Below, one piece after another: positions 33,818-44,025 of a stretch of DNA of 64,000 nt. Numbering within the stretch: the first letter of the stretch is position 1; each line of letters opens with the position of its first letter. The translations under genes and the position numbers were made by a program. The notes under the pieces were generated by a model that saw nothing but the letters and a program-made list of their open reading frames with translations, ran no database searches and was not told the origin of the DNA. The stretch spans positions 1-64,000 of the forward strand of contig NZ_JADFFM010000002.1 of assembly GCF_015221995.1 (NCBI RefSeq), written 5' to 3'. The DNA is from Mucilaginibacter boryungensis. Lineage in GTDB: Bacteria; Bacteroidota; Bacteroidia; Sphingobacteriales; Sphingobacteriaceae.

Positions 33818-35667
33818 TTCTTTAATTCAATTACAATTGTGGTTTTGGCAGGTATAATTACCTGCTTTAAATTAGTTAGGTTCTTGCCGGTCAGCACATC
33901 AACACCGCTGGTGAAGCCAGCCATGCGTTCGGTGAAATAGCCGGTATCAAGCATTGTTTCCTTGTCGTTGCCGTTGTAAGCTATCATCACAGTGCTTTTT
34001 GCGTCGTACCTGAAATAAGTATACACGCCCTGGCGCGGGATATACTGCATCATTTTACCGGTTTGCAGCGCGGTGCTGGTTTTACGATAATTGGCCAGCG
34101 TGCGTACAAAATCAAAGGCTTCGTTTTCCTGCTTACTGCGCCCGGCTTCGGTGAATTTATCTTTCTTATCACCAGCCCAGCCGCCCGGGAAATCCTCACG
34201 TACCTTTCCATCCGGGTCGCTGTAGTTTTTCATCAGTATCTCGTCGCCGTAGTACATTTGGGGCACGCCGCGCATGGTGAGCAACATGGCCATACCTGCT
34301 TTGTATTTGGTAAAATCTTCCTTTACCATGCTGTAGAACCGGCTCATGTCATGGTTATCTAAAAAGATAGTGTTGCGGGTTGGGTCCTGGTACATAAAAT
34401 CCTGCGCCACGATGTTGTACAGGCGGTTAACGCCGTCTGTCCAGCCTTCTTTACCATTCAGGGCTTCGTATATAGCGTCTTTTATCTGCGCATCGGTTAC
34501 ACCGGGCAGTTGGGTGTCAAAGCCACGGTTAACGGTATTGCCCTGTGTAAAATAAGCCTGGTTAGGCACCGACCATACCAGCGTTTCGCCGAAGATGGAC
34601 AAGTGTGGAAATTCGGCTTTTACCTTGCGGGCCCAATCGGCCATGTAGGCGGGATCGTTATACGGGTAAGTATCCAGGCGGAAGCCATCAACACCGGCAT
34701 ATTCCACCCACCAAATATGGTTTTGGGTAAGATAGTTCTGCACATAGGGATTGTTTTGATTGATGTCAGCCATACTGCGATCAAACCAGCCATCCAGCAT
34801 TTGTTTTTTATCGGCAGCAGCACCGTGGGGGTCCATCACTGCCGCGTCGCGGAAGTTGGAGTTGGTATATTTTGGCCACTGGTGTACCCAGCTTTTCATC
34901 GGCATATCCTGCAATATCCAGCCTTCGGTACCGGCGTGGTTATGCACCAGATCTTTAATTACTTTCAGGCCTTTTTCGTGGCATTTAGCTACAAAGGTTT
35001 TGTACAATTCGTTAGTCCCGTAACGGGGATCGACTTTATAATAATTAGTCACCGCGTAGCCATGGTAGGATGCGTGGGGCTCGTCGTTCTCAATCTCCGG
35101 CGTCAGCCATATCGCGGTAACGCCTAAGTTTTTCAAATAATCCAGGTGATTGATGATACCCTGCAAATCGCCGCCATGACGAGAATACATCGAATCGTGG
35201 CTTAAACCTGTTTCGCGCATACCGGGGACCACATCATTTTTCGGGTCGCCGTTGCTGAAACGGTCGGGCATAATAAGGTAGATCAGGTCTTTATTTGTAA
35301 CACCCTGCGCCCATTGCGCTGAGTGATTGCGTTGCATCAACTCATAATTATAGACCAAATCCTTGCCACCGGCTTTTTTAAAGCTGATAGGAAATTTGCC
35401 CGGTTTGGCTGCCGCCGATATTTCCAAATCGATAAACAGGTAGTTAGCATTTTCAACCTTATGCACCGCTGCCAGCTTTACGCCGGGATAATGCAGGCTT
35501 ACCGTGCTGCCCGCAATGTTTTGCCCGTGTACCAGCAATTGCAGCTTACGGTTTTTCATCCCTGCCCACCAAAAGGCCGGCTCTACTTTATCCAGCGCGG
35601 GTATTTGCGCCATTAGGTAGCCCGATATCAGGGTGAAACAAAATGGTATGGTTAATTTCAGTTTCAT
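33814..35667 (-). CDS. GH13 cyclomaltodextrinase/neopullulanase-like (SusA role)
   Basis: 617 aa, signal peptide to about LMAQ (residue 21) and no lipobox, so periplasmic. Domains: N-terminal cyclomaltodextrinase domain (about 25-110), GH13 barrel (about 120-510) and C-terminal beta domain. Catalytic residues are Asp332 in VDGFRLD, Glu361 in FGETLVW and Asp440 in LDNHDMS. It would split maltodextrins brought in by SusC. One nucleotide separates it from the GH31 stop, so the genes are tightly coupled. Confidence 0.9.
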   Translation of the reverse strand: MKLKLTIPFCFTLISGYLMAQIPALDKVEPAFWWAGMKNRKLQLLVHGQNIAGSTVSLHYPGVKLAAVHKVENANYLFIDLEISAAAKPGKFPISFKKAGGKDLVYNYELMQRNHSAQWAQGVTNKDLIYLIMPDRFSNGDPKNDVVPGMRETGLSHDSMYSRHGGDLQGIINHLDYLKNLGVTAIWLTPEIENDEPHASYHGYAVTNYYKVDPRYGTNELYKTFVAKCHEKGLKVIKDLVHNHAGTEGWILQDMPMKSWVHQWPKYTNSNFRDAAVMDPHGAAADKKQMLDGWFDRSMADINQNNPYVQNYLTQNHIWWVEYAGVDGFRLDTYPYNDPAYMADWARKVKAEFPHLSIFGETLVWSVPNQAYFTQGNTVNRGFDTQLPGVTDAQIKDAIYEALNGKEGWTDGVNRLYNIVAQDFMYQDPTRNTIFLDNHDMSRFYSMVKEDFTKYKAGMAMLLTMRGVPQMYYGDEILMKNYSDPDGKVREDFPGGWAGDKKDKFTEAGRSKQENEAFDFVRTLANYRKTSTALQTGKMMQYIPRQGVYTYFRYDAKSTVMIAYNGNDKETMLDTGYFTERMAGFTSGVDVLTGKNLTNLKQVIIPAKTTIVIELKK

Positions 35668-35668
35668 A

Positions 35669-38125
35669 TTAGTAGCTGATGGAGAATGCTTCCCCGTTAT
35701 TTTTTATAATGATACTTTTTACCTTCTCACCTTCGGTAGCATTGGCCGAGCCTTGCGGATCGAACTTACTGAGCGGGTTCAGGAACGATACAAAATCGTC
35801 ATTCATATTGATGCTTTTGCCGTTCATTTTAAATGCCCCGTTCCCGAATCCATGCATCATCACTTTTATTTTATTGAATTTCGATTTCAACGCACCATCC
35901 GCTTTAGCGAAAGCAATCTCGCGCTTAGCCGCATCATAACTGATCAGGCGTTTAAAGTAAGCGCCGTTCTCGTAGTTAAAGCTCTCGCCGTCGTCCTCGT
36001 AATAAGTATAGTTGTTGTTTTGCGCGCCCTGGTAAATGTGTACCATTAGGGTATCGGTCGGCTTTTCAGCAGTACTTTGTACCAGCGATTGCATAGGGAT
36101 AATGCTGCTTTCCTTCACATAAACCGGCAGTTTCTGCATACCTACTTCAATCAGCTTTTGTTCGCCACCGGCTTGTACCGCGCCATCGTATAAGTTATAC
36201 CATTTGCCAGCAGGGAAATATACTTTACCAAACTGCGCGCCCCCCTCGAAAGGCATCACCAAAAATGCGCTGCCAAATAGGTATTGATTTTGGAACTGCG
36301 TGTTATAGATATTCTGATCCTGCGTATAATCGATAGCCAGTGAACGCATTACCGGTTTGCCGGTTTGGGTGGCCTCGTAAAACGTGCTGTACAGGTACGG
36401 CATCAGTTTATAACGCAGACTGATATAGTTACGCGATATTTCCATTACCTCCTCGCCAAAAGTCCATGGCTCGGCCGACTTGGTGTTTACGGCCGTGTGA
36501 TTACGGAAGTAGGGGTTAAACGCACCTATCTGTATCCAGCGGGCAAATAATGCTGGTGTTGCACCACCGGTAAAGCCGCCAATATCCATCCCGGTGAACG
36601 GGATACCGCTTAAGCCCATGCTATTCAGTAAGCGTACACCTGCCAGCATGTGGCTGTCCTCCGAGCGGTTATCGCCAGTCCAGATGGCGGTATAGCGCTG
36701 CAAGCCTGCATACCCCGCACGGGTTAATACAAAAGGGCGTTTATTGAAAGCCACTTTTGCCCCCTCGTAGCTGGCGCGGGTCATTTGCATGGCGTAAACG
36801 TTGTGTGTTTGCATGTTCGATGCCTTGCGGCCGTCATAATCGAATATAATATTGTCCGGCATTTTTTGGCCCCAGGTCGCGATCTCGTTCATATCATTCC
36901 AGATACCGCTGATACCATCTTCGCCGTATTTTTTCAATTCGCTGCCCCACCATAAGCGCGCCTTGGGATTCGTAAAATCGGGGAAATGACACCACCCGGG
37001 CCATACCTCGCCGGTATAATTTGTGCTGTCGGGATATTTGGCAAAAATGTTCGCGGCCAAACCACGCTCGTAAGTACCGTAGCCTTTTTCCACCTTCACG
37101 CCGGGATCGACGATGACAGTGGTTTTAAAACCCATATCTTTTAACTTGTCAGTCATTTTTTTAGGATCAGGGAAACGTTCCTTGTCCCAGGTAAATACTT
37201 TGTAATGATCCATGTAATGGATGTCCAGCGTAATGCCGTCGGCAGGTATCTTCTTTTCGCGCAGCGTTTGTGCAATGCGGAAAACCTCGGTTTCGGGGTA
37301 ATAGCTGTAACGGTTTTGCTGGTAGCCCAGGCTCCACAGCGGCGGCATTTTCATGCGACCGGTTAGCTGGGTATATGAAGAAATGATGTCCGCAACCTGT
37401 TTATGATAAATGAAGTAATAATTCATCTCGCCCCCGCGCGCGCCGAAGAACGAGAAGCGGTTGTTGCTGGCACCAAAGTTAAAATCGCTTTGATAGGTGT
37501 TATCTAAAAATATACCATAGTTTAAGCCATGGTGTATGCCCATATAAAACGGGATAGTAGCATAAATAGGATCCTGATTGGCCTGATAACCAAAAGCATC
37601 GGTATTCCAGTTGGTGTAGCCGTTGCCACGGCGGTCAAGGTCGCCGGTTTTTTCGCCGAGGCCGATGAAGCGCTCGCCGTCCTGCATATGTTTGTAGGTA
37701 GTCACCGATTCGTTCACCCATGAGGTGGTCAGGCCGGTTTCATCCTGGTTGATGATCTTACCATCGGTAGTATAAAACGTAACCGCGAATGGCGATTTGG
37801 TAATAGTAGCCTTCAGCGAATCGGTGACGATAGTTACTTCGCTTTGGGTTTGTGAAATAGTAGCTTTAGTTTTTTGCGGCTGCGCGATAACGGCGTACGA
37901 GAAATCGGCAGGCAACTGCTGCTTATCCATACGGACGCGGATAATGTTAGGGCTGTACACGGTAACTTCCGCGAAAGCGTTATCGGTAGTAATGTTTATT
38001 TGCTGGCCATTTATAGTAACGTTACGCACATTACCCACGCTTTTAACCGGGCTGTTCTGCGCAAAAGCACCCACATATCCTACCACTAACAACAAGATTA
38101 ACAGCCAGCGAAATTTAATGTACAT
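35669..38125 (-). CDS. GH31 alpha-glucosidase, periplasmic
   Basis: 818 aa with a signal peptide ending at GAFAQ. N-terminal beta domain (about 30-250), TIM barrel (about 260-620) and C-terminal beta domains. Nucleophile Asp411 in IWNDMNE and acid/base Asp485 in WTGDNRS are the GH31 signatures. It would cut glucose from malto-oligosaccharides, the job done by GH97 SusB in Bacteroides thetaiotaomicron. It begins the enzyme half of the operon, after a strong hairpin that separates it from the susE-like gene. Confidence 0.92.
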   Translation of the reverse strand: MYIKFRWLLILLLVVGYVGAFAQNSPVKSVGNVRNVTINGQQINITTDNAFAEVTVYSPNIIRVRMDKQQLPADFSYAVIAQPQKTKATISQTQSEVTIVTDSLKATITKSPFAVTFYTTDGKIINQDETGLTTSWVNESVTTYKHMQDGERFIGLGEKTGDLDRRGNGYTNWNTDAFGYQANQDPIYATIPFYMGIHHGLNYGIFLDNTYQSDFNFGASNNRFSFFGARGGEMNYYFIYHKQVADIISSYTQLTGRMKMPPLWSLGYQQNRYSYYPETEVFRIAQTLREKKIPADGITLDIHYMDHYKVFTWDKERFPDPKKMTDKLKDMGFKTTVIVDPGVKVEKGYGTYERGLAANIFAKYPDSTNYTGEVWPGWCHFPDFTNPKARLWWGSELKKYGEDGISGIWNDMNEIATWGQKMPDNIIFDYDGRKASNMQTHNVYAMQMTRASYEGAKVAFNKRPFVLTRAGYAGLQRYTAIWTGDNRSEDSHMLAGVRLLNSMGLSGIPFTGMDIGGFTGGATPALFARWIQIGAFNPYFRNHTAVNTKSAEPWTFGEEVMEISRNYISLRYKLMPYLYSTFYEATQTGKPVMRSLAIDYTQDQNIYNTQFQNQYLFGSAFLVMPFEGGAQFGKVYFPAGKWYNLYDGAVQAGGEQKLIEVGMQKLPVYVKESSIIPMQSLVQSTAEKPTDTLMVHIYQGAQNNNYTYYEDDGESFNYENGAYFKRLISYDAAKREIAFAKADGALKSKFNKIKVMMHGFGNGAFKMNGKSINMNDDFVSFLNPLSKFDPQGSANATEGEKVKSIIIKNNGEAFSISY

Positions 38126-38199
38126 TTTTAGAATTTTAGAGATAATACGATATCATTCACCCATTTTTAGGCGTGATATTTATTAGGGTAAAATTTAGT

Positions 38200-38233
38200 T
38201 TTAATAATCCGGCCTGCTTTGGGCAGGCCGGAT
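38200..38233 (-). terminator. Strong hairpin between susE-like and GH31 genes
   Basis: ATCCGGCCTGC and GCAGGCCGGAT pair perfectly (11 bp, 5-nt loop). On the minus strand an AATTAAAACTAAATTTT-type tract follows. It could work as a partial terminator or protect the susCDE part of the message from decay, so the surface proteins would exceed the enzymes. Confidence 0.75.
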
Positions 38234-38241
38234 AAGAAATG

Positions 38242-39306
38242 TTATTGTTTTACCAGCGTATAGGTAGCCTTTGCATTATCGGTGCCGATAGGTGCGAAAG
38301 TAAACTTATACGTGCCGTTTGCAGCAACCGGGATGTTGTCATCATCTGACGACGCCAGTGTGCTGCCATTAGCGCCAGTTTTAGGGATACCGTAGCTAAT
38401 TGTCCAATCGTGGTTTTTACGTACTTTGAACTGGCCTGTTGAAACTAATGGTATGGTGATCTCCCATATTTGGGTGCCGTTGTTAAATTTCATGTCGGTA
38501 TCGTTTCCCCAGCCACCTGCGGTAGCATCCCCAATAACGCTGTAATACGCAGCCGCTTTAACCATAGTAATGGTATTGGCGTTTAAATCTACAGTTACCT
38601 GGTACAGCCCTGCACCCGGTGCAAGGATATCGCCACCACTGGTGCTGATCTTCCCGCCACCTGCATCACCATAAGCTACATCCCATTTTTTGGCTGGGGT
38701 AATTTTAAAGTGAAAATCGGTGCCGGTATAGTTGATAATACCCGTATAAACGCCATTGCCTGTAGCCGATTGCAAGCTATCCGCTGTAGCCGGGTTCCAA
38801 CCCTGATAAGCACCTGGTACATAAACATAAGCCACCAATGGGAAAGGTGTAGCAGTAATAGTACCTACGTTTGAATAGACAATGCCTGTAGTTGAAGTTG
38901 GGCTTAAAAATGATTTTAAACGAACCTCAACCTGCGACGCTGAAGTGAACGGCAGGTTCATAGATAATAACAGGTTGTTAAAATCCTGCACTGTCCAGCT
39001 TTTACTCAGGGCTGATGCAGTTAAACCGATCTCGACGGGCTTAGCAAAATTGGTTCCCTTAACCGCCAGTTGCAAAGTGTAATTAACGGCAGCATTATAG
39101 CCATAACTTTGCGGGGTAGCCGTAATAGTAATGGCATTAGCCGTTAAGGTAGCCTTATTTAATGTAGGCGCGGTGGTAGATAAAGTCAAAGTGCTGGCTG
39201 TTGGATTGCTATTGGCCACTACCCTGGTTTCATCTTTTTTGCATGCTGCCAGCACTGTTACAGCCAGGCAGCTTAATGCTAAAAATTTGGTAATTAATGT
39301 TTTCAT
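38242..39306 (-). CDS. SusE-like starch-binding outer membrane lipoprotein
   Basis: 354 aa from the ATG at 39306; the longer reading has a cytosolic-looking head before the signal. Lipobox VLAAC places Cys22. An N-terminal Ig-like SusE domain (about 30-165) is followed by two starch-binding SusE/F modules, starting at YVYVPGAYQGWNPATADSL and YYSVIGDATAGGWGNDTDM. SusE proteins bind starch at the surface but do not cut it. Only one such gene is present; a SusF is missing. Confidence 0.88.
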   Translation of the reverse strand: MKTLITKFLALSCLAVTVLAACKKDETRVVANSNPTASTLTLSTTAPTLNKATLTANAITITATPQSYGYNAAVNYTLQLAVKGTNFAKPVEIGLTASALSKSWTVQDFNNLLLSMNLPFTSASQVEVRLKSFLSPTSTTGIVYSNVGTITATPFPLVAYVYVPGAYQGWNPATADSLQSATGNGVYTGIINYTGTDFHFKITPAKKWDVAYGDAGGGKISTSGGDILAPGAGLYQVTVDLNANTITMVKAAAYYSVIGDATAGGWGNDTDMKFNNGTQIWEITIPLVSTGQFKVRKNHDWTISYGIPKTGANGSTLASSDDDNIPVAANGTYKFTFAPIGTDNAKATYTLVKQ

Positions 39307-39338
39307 CTTTACTCTCAGGTTAAAATAAGTTTTGTTTA

Positions 39339-39366
39339 AAGGGCATGGCCTTGCAGCCACGCCCTT
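39339..39366 (-). repeat. Hairpin between susD and susE-like genes
   Basis: AAGGGC-a-TGGC and GCCA-c-GCCCTT pair with one mismatch around a 6-nt loop, a 10-bp stem. No strong T-tract follows, so it is more likely an mRNA processing or stability structure than a terminator. Confidence 0.6.
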
Positions 39367-39372
39367 ATATTT

Positions 39373-40965
39373 TTAGTATCCTGTGTTTTGTTTAAGTGTC
39401 GGGTTAGCGGTAATATCATCTGATGGTATCGGATAGATATTCCTGAACGATTCCACACCTTTACCACCGGCTACACCGCCTTTAAACGGCCATAAGTAGC
39501 TGGCATCGGTAAATTTACCGTAACGCACCAGATCGGTGCGGCGGAAGCCTTCCCAGTATAATTCGCGGGCACGCTCGTCAAGGATAAAGTTCAGGTCGAT
39601 AGTTGCAACAGCACCTGTAGCATTGCCATAAGCACGTGCGCGCAGGGCGTTGATGTAACCAAGAGCAGTAACCAAATTGCCACCGCTACCACCACGTAAT
39701 ACAGCCTCGGCATATATCAGGTACATTTCAGGTAAGCGGAAGATTGGAAAATCTACATCGCAAAAATCAGGGCTTTGGCCTTGCGCACCTGTACGGGTCA
39801 CGTTTTTGTATTTAGTAACCGCGTAACCATCAGTAAATGCGCTGATATCTTTGATTTCGAGATTTTGGCCGTTGGTATAGAACTGCGACCGTTTATCGGC
39901 AGCACCTGTAGCATCGGGGAACAGGTTAACCAGGTTTTTAGTAGTACGTGCACCACCCCAGCCGCCGCCGATACCGAATTGGCTGGCGCTTTCTGAACCA
40001 CCTACCGCTGCATGCACCAGGAAGGTTGAACCGCCGTAGCTTTGGGTATGTAAACCATCATAATTAATGGTCATAATAAACTCGTTAGTATTTAAGTTAT
40101 TATCAGCCAGCATTAACCATGGGTAATTAGTTACCAGGCTATAGCCAGCACCAATTACTTTACTTGCGTAAGTAATGGCTTCGGTATATTTAGCGGTGCC
40201 TGTGTAAACCTGCGCATTCAGGTATAAACGTGCTAATAAAGCCCAATCGGCGGCCTGATCGGCGCGGCCGTATTCATTGCTTTTTGGCGCGGCTAACTGG
40301 CCATCAATGGCTTTCAGTTCCGATTCAACATAGTTAAACAATTCGGTACGTGAAGCTTGTTTAGGTACGGTAACACCAATCACATCGGCATCTGTAACCA
40401 ATGGCACGCTGCCAAACAGGTCAAGCAGTACCCAATATTGATAAGCCCTTAAAAAACGGGCCTCAGCGCGGAACTTGCGGATGTTATCCGCATCGGTACC
40501 GGTAATGCCGCGGCTACTTAATTTATCATCAGCCGACTGGCGGATAAAATCGTTTGCCAGGGTAACCTGGTAAAGCGAGCGGTAGTATAAGCCTTTCAAG
40601 AAAGGGTTGCTGGCGCTCCAGTTCATATTATGAAAATCCTGGATACCAACGTCGCCCCAGCCTATTACAGCCTCGTCGGTGCTTAGTTCCTGGGCTTTCC
40701 AGAATAAACGTAAAAAGTCGGAAGTACCCTCGTCAATGCCTTTTATATCTTTGGTGTTATCATCGCCAGCAGGGCCCTGGTTACCGGTTAAGGCAAACGC
40801 TCCGTAAACTTTACCAGCAGCTTGTTTGTATCCAGTCACAGTGCTGTAAACCGTTTCTGCCGTAACATCGTTAGTAGGCAGCAAATCCAGCTTTTTGGTA
40901 CATGAAACCAATGTACCTGTTATTATCAGGGCTACAATGGCTTGTTTGATCATATTTTTCTTCAT
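39373..40965 (-). CDS. susD: SusD/RagB-family nutrient-binding lipoprotein
   Basis: 530 aa. Lipobox LVSC with Cys22. Eight TPR-like helices carry the SusD features: RFLRAYQYWVLLDLFGSVPLV near residue 160-180 and FRLPEMYLIYAEAVLRGG near 410-430. The C-terminus YWEGFRRTDLVRYGKF ... YPIPSDDITANPTLKQN is the usual closing motif. It forms the lid on SusC and binds the glycan. The nearby amylase genes point to starch or maltodextrin as ligand. It lies 42 nt after susC with a small hairpin between. Confidence 0.95.
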   Translation of the reverse strand: MKKNMIKQAIVALIITGTLVSCTKKLDLLPTNDVTAETVYSTVTGYKQAAGKVYGAFALTGNQGPAGDDNTKDIKGIDEGTSDFLRLFWKAQELSTDEAVIGWGDVGIQDFHNMNWSASNPFLKGLYYRSLYQVTLANDFIRQSADDKLSSRGITGTDADNIRKFRAEARFLRAYQYWVLLDLFGSVPLVTDADVIGVTVPKQASRTELFNYVESELKAIDGQLAAPKSNEYGRADQAADWALLARLYLNAQVYTGTAKYTEAITYASKVIGAGYSLVTNYPWLMLADNNLNTNEFIMTINYDGLHTQSYGGSTFLVHAAVGGSESASQFGIGGGWGGARTTKNLVNLFPDATGAADKRSQFYTNGQNLEIKDISAFTDGYAVTKYKNVTRTGAQGQSPDFCDVDFPIFRLPEMYLIYAEAVLRGGSGGNLVTALGYINALRARAYGNATGAVATIDLNFILDERARELYWEGFRRTDLVRYGKFTDASYLWPFKGGVAGGKGVESFRNIYPIPSDDITANPTLKQNTGY

Positions 40966-40982
40966 ATCGCTATATTTTTTGG

Positions 40983-41002
40983 CGTATATATGGTTATATA
41001 CG
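40983..41002 (-). repeat. Hairpin between susC and susD
   Basis: CGTATATA TGGT TATATACG is a perfect 8-bp stem with a tetraloop, filling half the 42-nt gap. It resembles the other intergenic hairpins of this operon and may affect message stability. Confidence 0.6.
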
Positions 41003-41007
41003 GTAGC

Positions 41008-44000
41008 TTAAAATTTCAGGTTTACTCCTAACACAAATGTGCGCGGCCTTGGGTACAGGTTATTGTCTATGCCACCGCCAACTTCAGGATCGACACCTTT
41101 ATAGTTGGTAATAGTGAATACATTCTGTACGTTGGCGTTAATGCTCAGGTTTGCGCTGCCTTTTAGTATTTTACCAAAAGAATAGGCAAGACTGGCATTA
41201 TCCATTTTCACGAACGACGCGTTTTGGATATAGTAATCAGATAAAACATTTTTATCGCTTTTGCCGCTCAAGCCACTTTCCAATACACTGGTTGAACCAT
41301 TGTTCAAATATCCCAGCGGATTGAATATGCTTTGCTGTGTACCCGCGTTAGAGAATACGTTGTTATAAGCGTAGTTACCCAGGCTTGAACGCATTACCAC
41401 TCCCGCTGTCCATTTTTTATAGTTCAAGCTGGTTGAGAAACCAAGGAAGAATTTAGGATCGGGACTTTTATAGCGGTAAAGGTCTTTCTCGTTAATAGTG
41501 CCATCGCCATTACGGTCTACATATGCACCGTCAATAGGTTTGCCGTTAGCATCATATACCTGCTGGTAAGCATAAAAAGAATTGCGCGGAGAACCAACTG
41601 AGTTTATTTGTATATTATTACCAGTACCGCCAGATATGCTACCTGTAGCATTGCCCGGTGAAGTTGGATCATCAACCAGTGTTAGCTTGGTAATTTTGTT
41701 CTCGTTATAGGTGGCATTGAAAGCTACGTCCCAGGCCAGGTCTTTTTTGCGGACTACTTGTGCGTTGATAGAAAACTCGACACCACGATTAGTCATGTCA
41801 CCCACATTGGTTACAATTTTATTAGAGAAACCCTGACCGGCAGAGATATTTACCGAGTTAAGCAAATCGGTGGTGTTTTTGTAGTAAAAATCGATACTAC
41901 CGTTAATCCGACCATTCAGGAAACCATAGTCAAAAGCCACGTTGGTGGTAGCGCTCTGCTCCCATTTACGCCTTGGGTCAAAACCGGCCGGCCTGTATAG
42001 CGCGTAAAAGTTATTACCTATCTGGTATTGCGCATGTGAATCGCTTAAAGCATAATACGATGCGTAGGCATAGTTATCAATGCCATCCTGCTGACCGGTT
42101 ATACCATAACCTAAACGTAATTTCAGGTTAGAGAAAGTAGTATTGCCTTTCATAAACGGCTCTTCATTAATATTCCATGAGAACGCGCCTGAAGGGAATA
42201 CCGCGAAACGGTTATCGGGGCTAAACCTTGATGAACCATCACGACGGATAGTACCGGTTAAGGTGTATTTATCATCAAAAGTATAATTTACACGGCCATA
42301 GTATGATAATAACCTGTGCTCCGGCTTATCGTAAGGAAAAGTTGGGTTGGTTACTATAGTGCCATCAGTTGTTTTGTCTGGAAAGTTATAGTTAGTTGTA
42401 GTATAATCATAATACGCGTAACCTGCAACCACATCTAAACGGCTATTGATAGATTTCAGGTCTTTCACATAGTTCAAATATGCCTCGAATGTGGTATTGC
42501 TGATAGTAGTACGATATTCGTTATTGGTACCGCCATGATATACGTTATTAGCATCTTTAAATCTGTTAAAGCCCGATGCCGCTGTTGAAGGGATAACAAT
42601 AGTGCCTTTACCTTCCGATACGTCATAACCTAAGTTTACGTTCAGATGCAGATCGGGCAGGAAATGGAATTTATAATCCAACTGCGCGTTGCCAATGCTG
42701 CGTTTAACATCGCTTTTATCAGTTTTTTCCTGTAGTAAACCAACAGGGTTACGTGGCGCTAATTGTTTAAGGCCGGTAGCTGATGTTGGGTCGGCATCAA
42801 GATATTCATAATAACCTCCATATTTAGTATTACCGGATAGTATTGGTTTTGTTGGGTCGAAGAAAGTAGCTGCGCCAATAGCATCCTGGTTAGCAAAACG
42901 CACTTTGCTTTCCGATCCCTTTAAGTTAATGTCAACTTTCAGGTGGTTATCAAAAAACTTAGGCGATAAGTTGATAGCGCCTGAAGCCCTGTTAAGGTAA
43001 CCGGTTTTAAGGATACCTTTTTGATCAAGGTAACCAACCGATACACGATACGGCAGGTTTTTACCCGCTGTACCAGAAACACTCAGGTTATTATCGTTGC
43101 TGAAAGCATTTTGATAAATTTCCTTTTGCCAATCGGTATTGCTATTGGTTAATAAAGCTTTATAAGTACCCGATGCATCGTTAGCGTTTACATAAGCGCG
43201 TAATTGGTCGGCACTAAGTACGCTTACCTCTTTTGGCAAAGTAGCCACCGAACCCTGGGTGTTAAAGTTAACCTGTGGTTTGCCTGAAGTACCTTTTTTG
43301 GTAGTGATAATTATTACACCGTTTGAAGCGCGCGAACCGTAAATAGCCGTGGCCGATGCATCTTTCAGGATGTTGAACGATTCGATATCATTAGGGTTAA
43401 TTAACGATAAAGGGTTTGGTGCACCCGGAATGTTATCATTGCTCAGTTGCACACCGTCCACAACGATCAACGGGTCATTGCTGGCGTTTAACGAAGCGCC
43501 GCCCCTAACACGGATAGTACTGCCCGCACCAGGCGCGCCACTGTTTGAGGTGATAGATACACCGGCAACTTTGCCTGCAATTAATTGCTCGGGCGAGGTA
43601 ATGTTACCTGTCTGGAAATCTTTTGAAGTTACGGTGGTAATAGCGCCGGTAACGTCCTTACGGCGCGCGGTACCATAGCCAATAACCACAATCTCGTTCA
43701 GGCTTTTTGATGATGGTTGCAGGTTGAAGTTTACCACAGCGTTATCGGCACCTATAGTTACCGATTTTTGTGCAGTGATATAACCAACAAAACTAACCGA
43801 AAGCGTATAGGTGCCCGGTTTTACGGCGTTAATTCTGTACGCTCCTGTCGCATCTGTAGATGCGGCAATAGCTGTACCGCCAATGGTTACAGTGGCACCC
43901 GGCAGCGATTGGTTGTTCTCATCAACAACTTTACCGGTAATACTTCTTGTTTGCGCAAACAACTGGCACGAAATAACCAGTAATGCAACAAGCAGCATAT

Positions 44001-44025
44001 ACTTTTTTAAATAATAGTTTCTCAT
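41008..44025 (-). CDS. susC: SusC/RagA-family TonB-dependent transporter
   Basis: 1005 aa. Signal peptide to about LFAQ (residue 25), then a carboxypeptidase-regulatory-like domain (about 28-110: ITGKVVDENNQSLPGATV). Next is the TonB-box/plug region starting near NEIVVIGYGTARRKDVTGAI, with LIVVDGVQLS, and the 22-strand barrel to the C-terminal Phe. No N-terminal STN domain is seen, so it is not a sigma/anti-sigma sensor. It would import malto-oligosaccharides across the outer membrane. It is the first structural gene of the starch locus, preceded by 669 nt of non-coding DNA. Confidence 0.95.
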   Translation of the reverse strand: MRNYYLKKYMLLVALLVISCQLFAQTRSITGKVVDENNQSLPGATVTIGGTAIAASTDATGAYRINAVKPGTYTLSVSFVGYITAQKSVTIGADNAVVNFNLQPSSKSLNEIVVIGYGTARRKDVTGAITTVTSKDFQTGNITSPEQLIAGKVAGVSITSNSGAPGAGSTIRVRGGASLNASNDPLIVVDGVQLSNDNIPGAPNPLSLINPNDIESFNILKDASATAIYGSRASNGVIIITTKKGTSGKPQVNFNTQGSVATLPKEVSVLSADQLRAYVNANDASGTYKALLTNSNTDWQKEIYQNAFSNDNNLSVSGTAGKNLPYRVSVGYLDQKGILKTGYLNRASGAINLSPKFFDNHLKVDINLKGSESKVRFANQDAIGAATFFDPTKPILSGNTKYGGYYEYLDADPTSATGLKQLAPRNPVGLLQEKTDKSDVKRSIGNAQLDYKFHFLPDLHLNVNLGYDVSEGKGTIVIPSTAASGFNRFKDANNVYHGGTNNEYRTTISNTTFEAYLNYVKDLKSINSRLDVVAGYAYYDYTTTNYNFPDKTTDGTIVTNPTFPYDKPEHRLLSYYGRVNYTFDDKYTLTGTIRRDGSSRFSPDNRFAVFPSGAFSWNINEEPFMKGNTTFSNLKLRLGYGITGQQDGIDNYAYASYYALSDSHAQYQIGNNFYALYRPAGFDPRRKWEQSATTNVAFDYGFLNGRINGSIDFYYKNTTDLLNSVNISAGQGFSNKIVTNVGDMTNRGVEFSINAQVVRKKDLAWDVAFNATYNENKITKLTLVDDPTSPGNATGSISGGTGNNIQINSVGSPRNSFYAYQQVYDANGKPIDGAYVDRNGDGTINEKDLYRYKSPDPKFFLGFSTSLNYKKWTAGVVMRSSLGNYAYNNVFSNAGTQQSIFNPLGYLNNGSTSVLESGLSGKSDKNVLSDYYIQNASFVKMDNASLAYSFGKILKGSANLSINANVQNVFTITNYKGVDPEVGGGIDNNLYPRPRTFVLGVNLKF

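Noticed and set aside
34510..35127. 205-codon plus-strand frame opposite the SusA-like gene
   Set aside because: Antisense of a clear GH13 gene with all catalytic motifs on the other strand.
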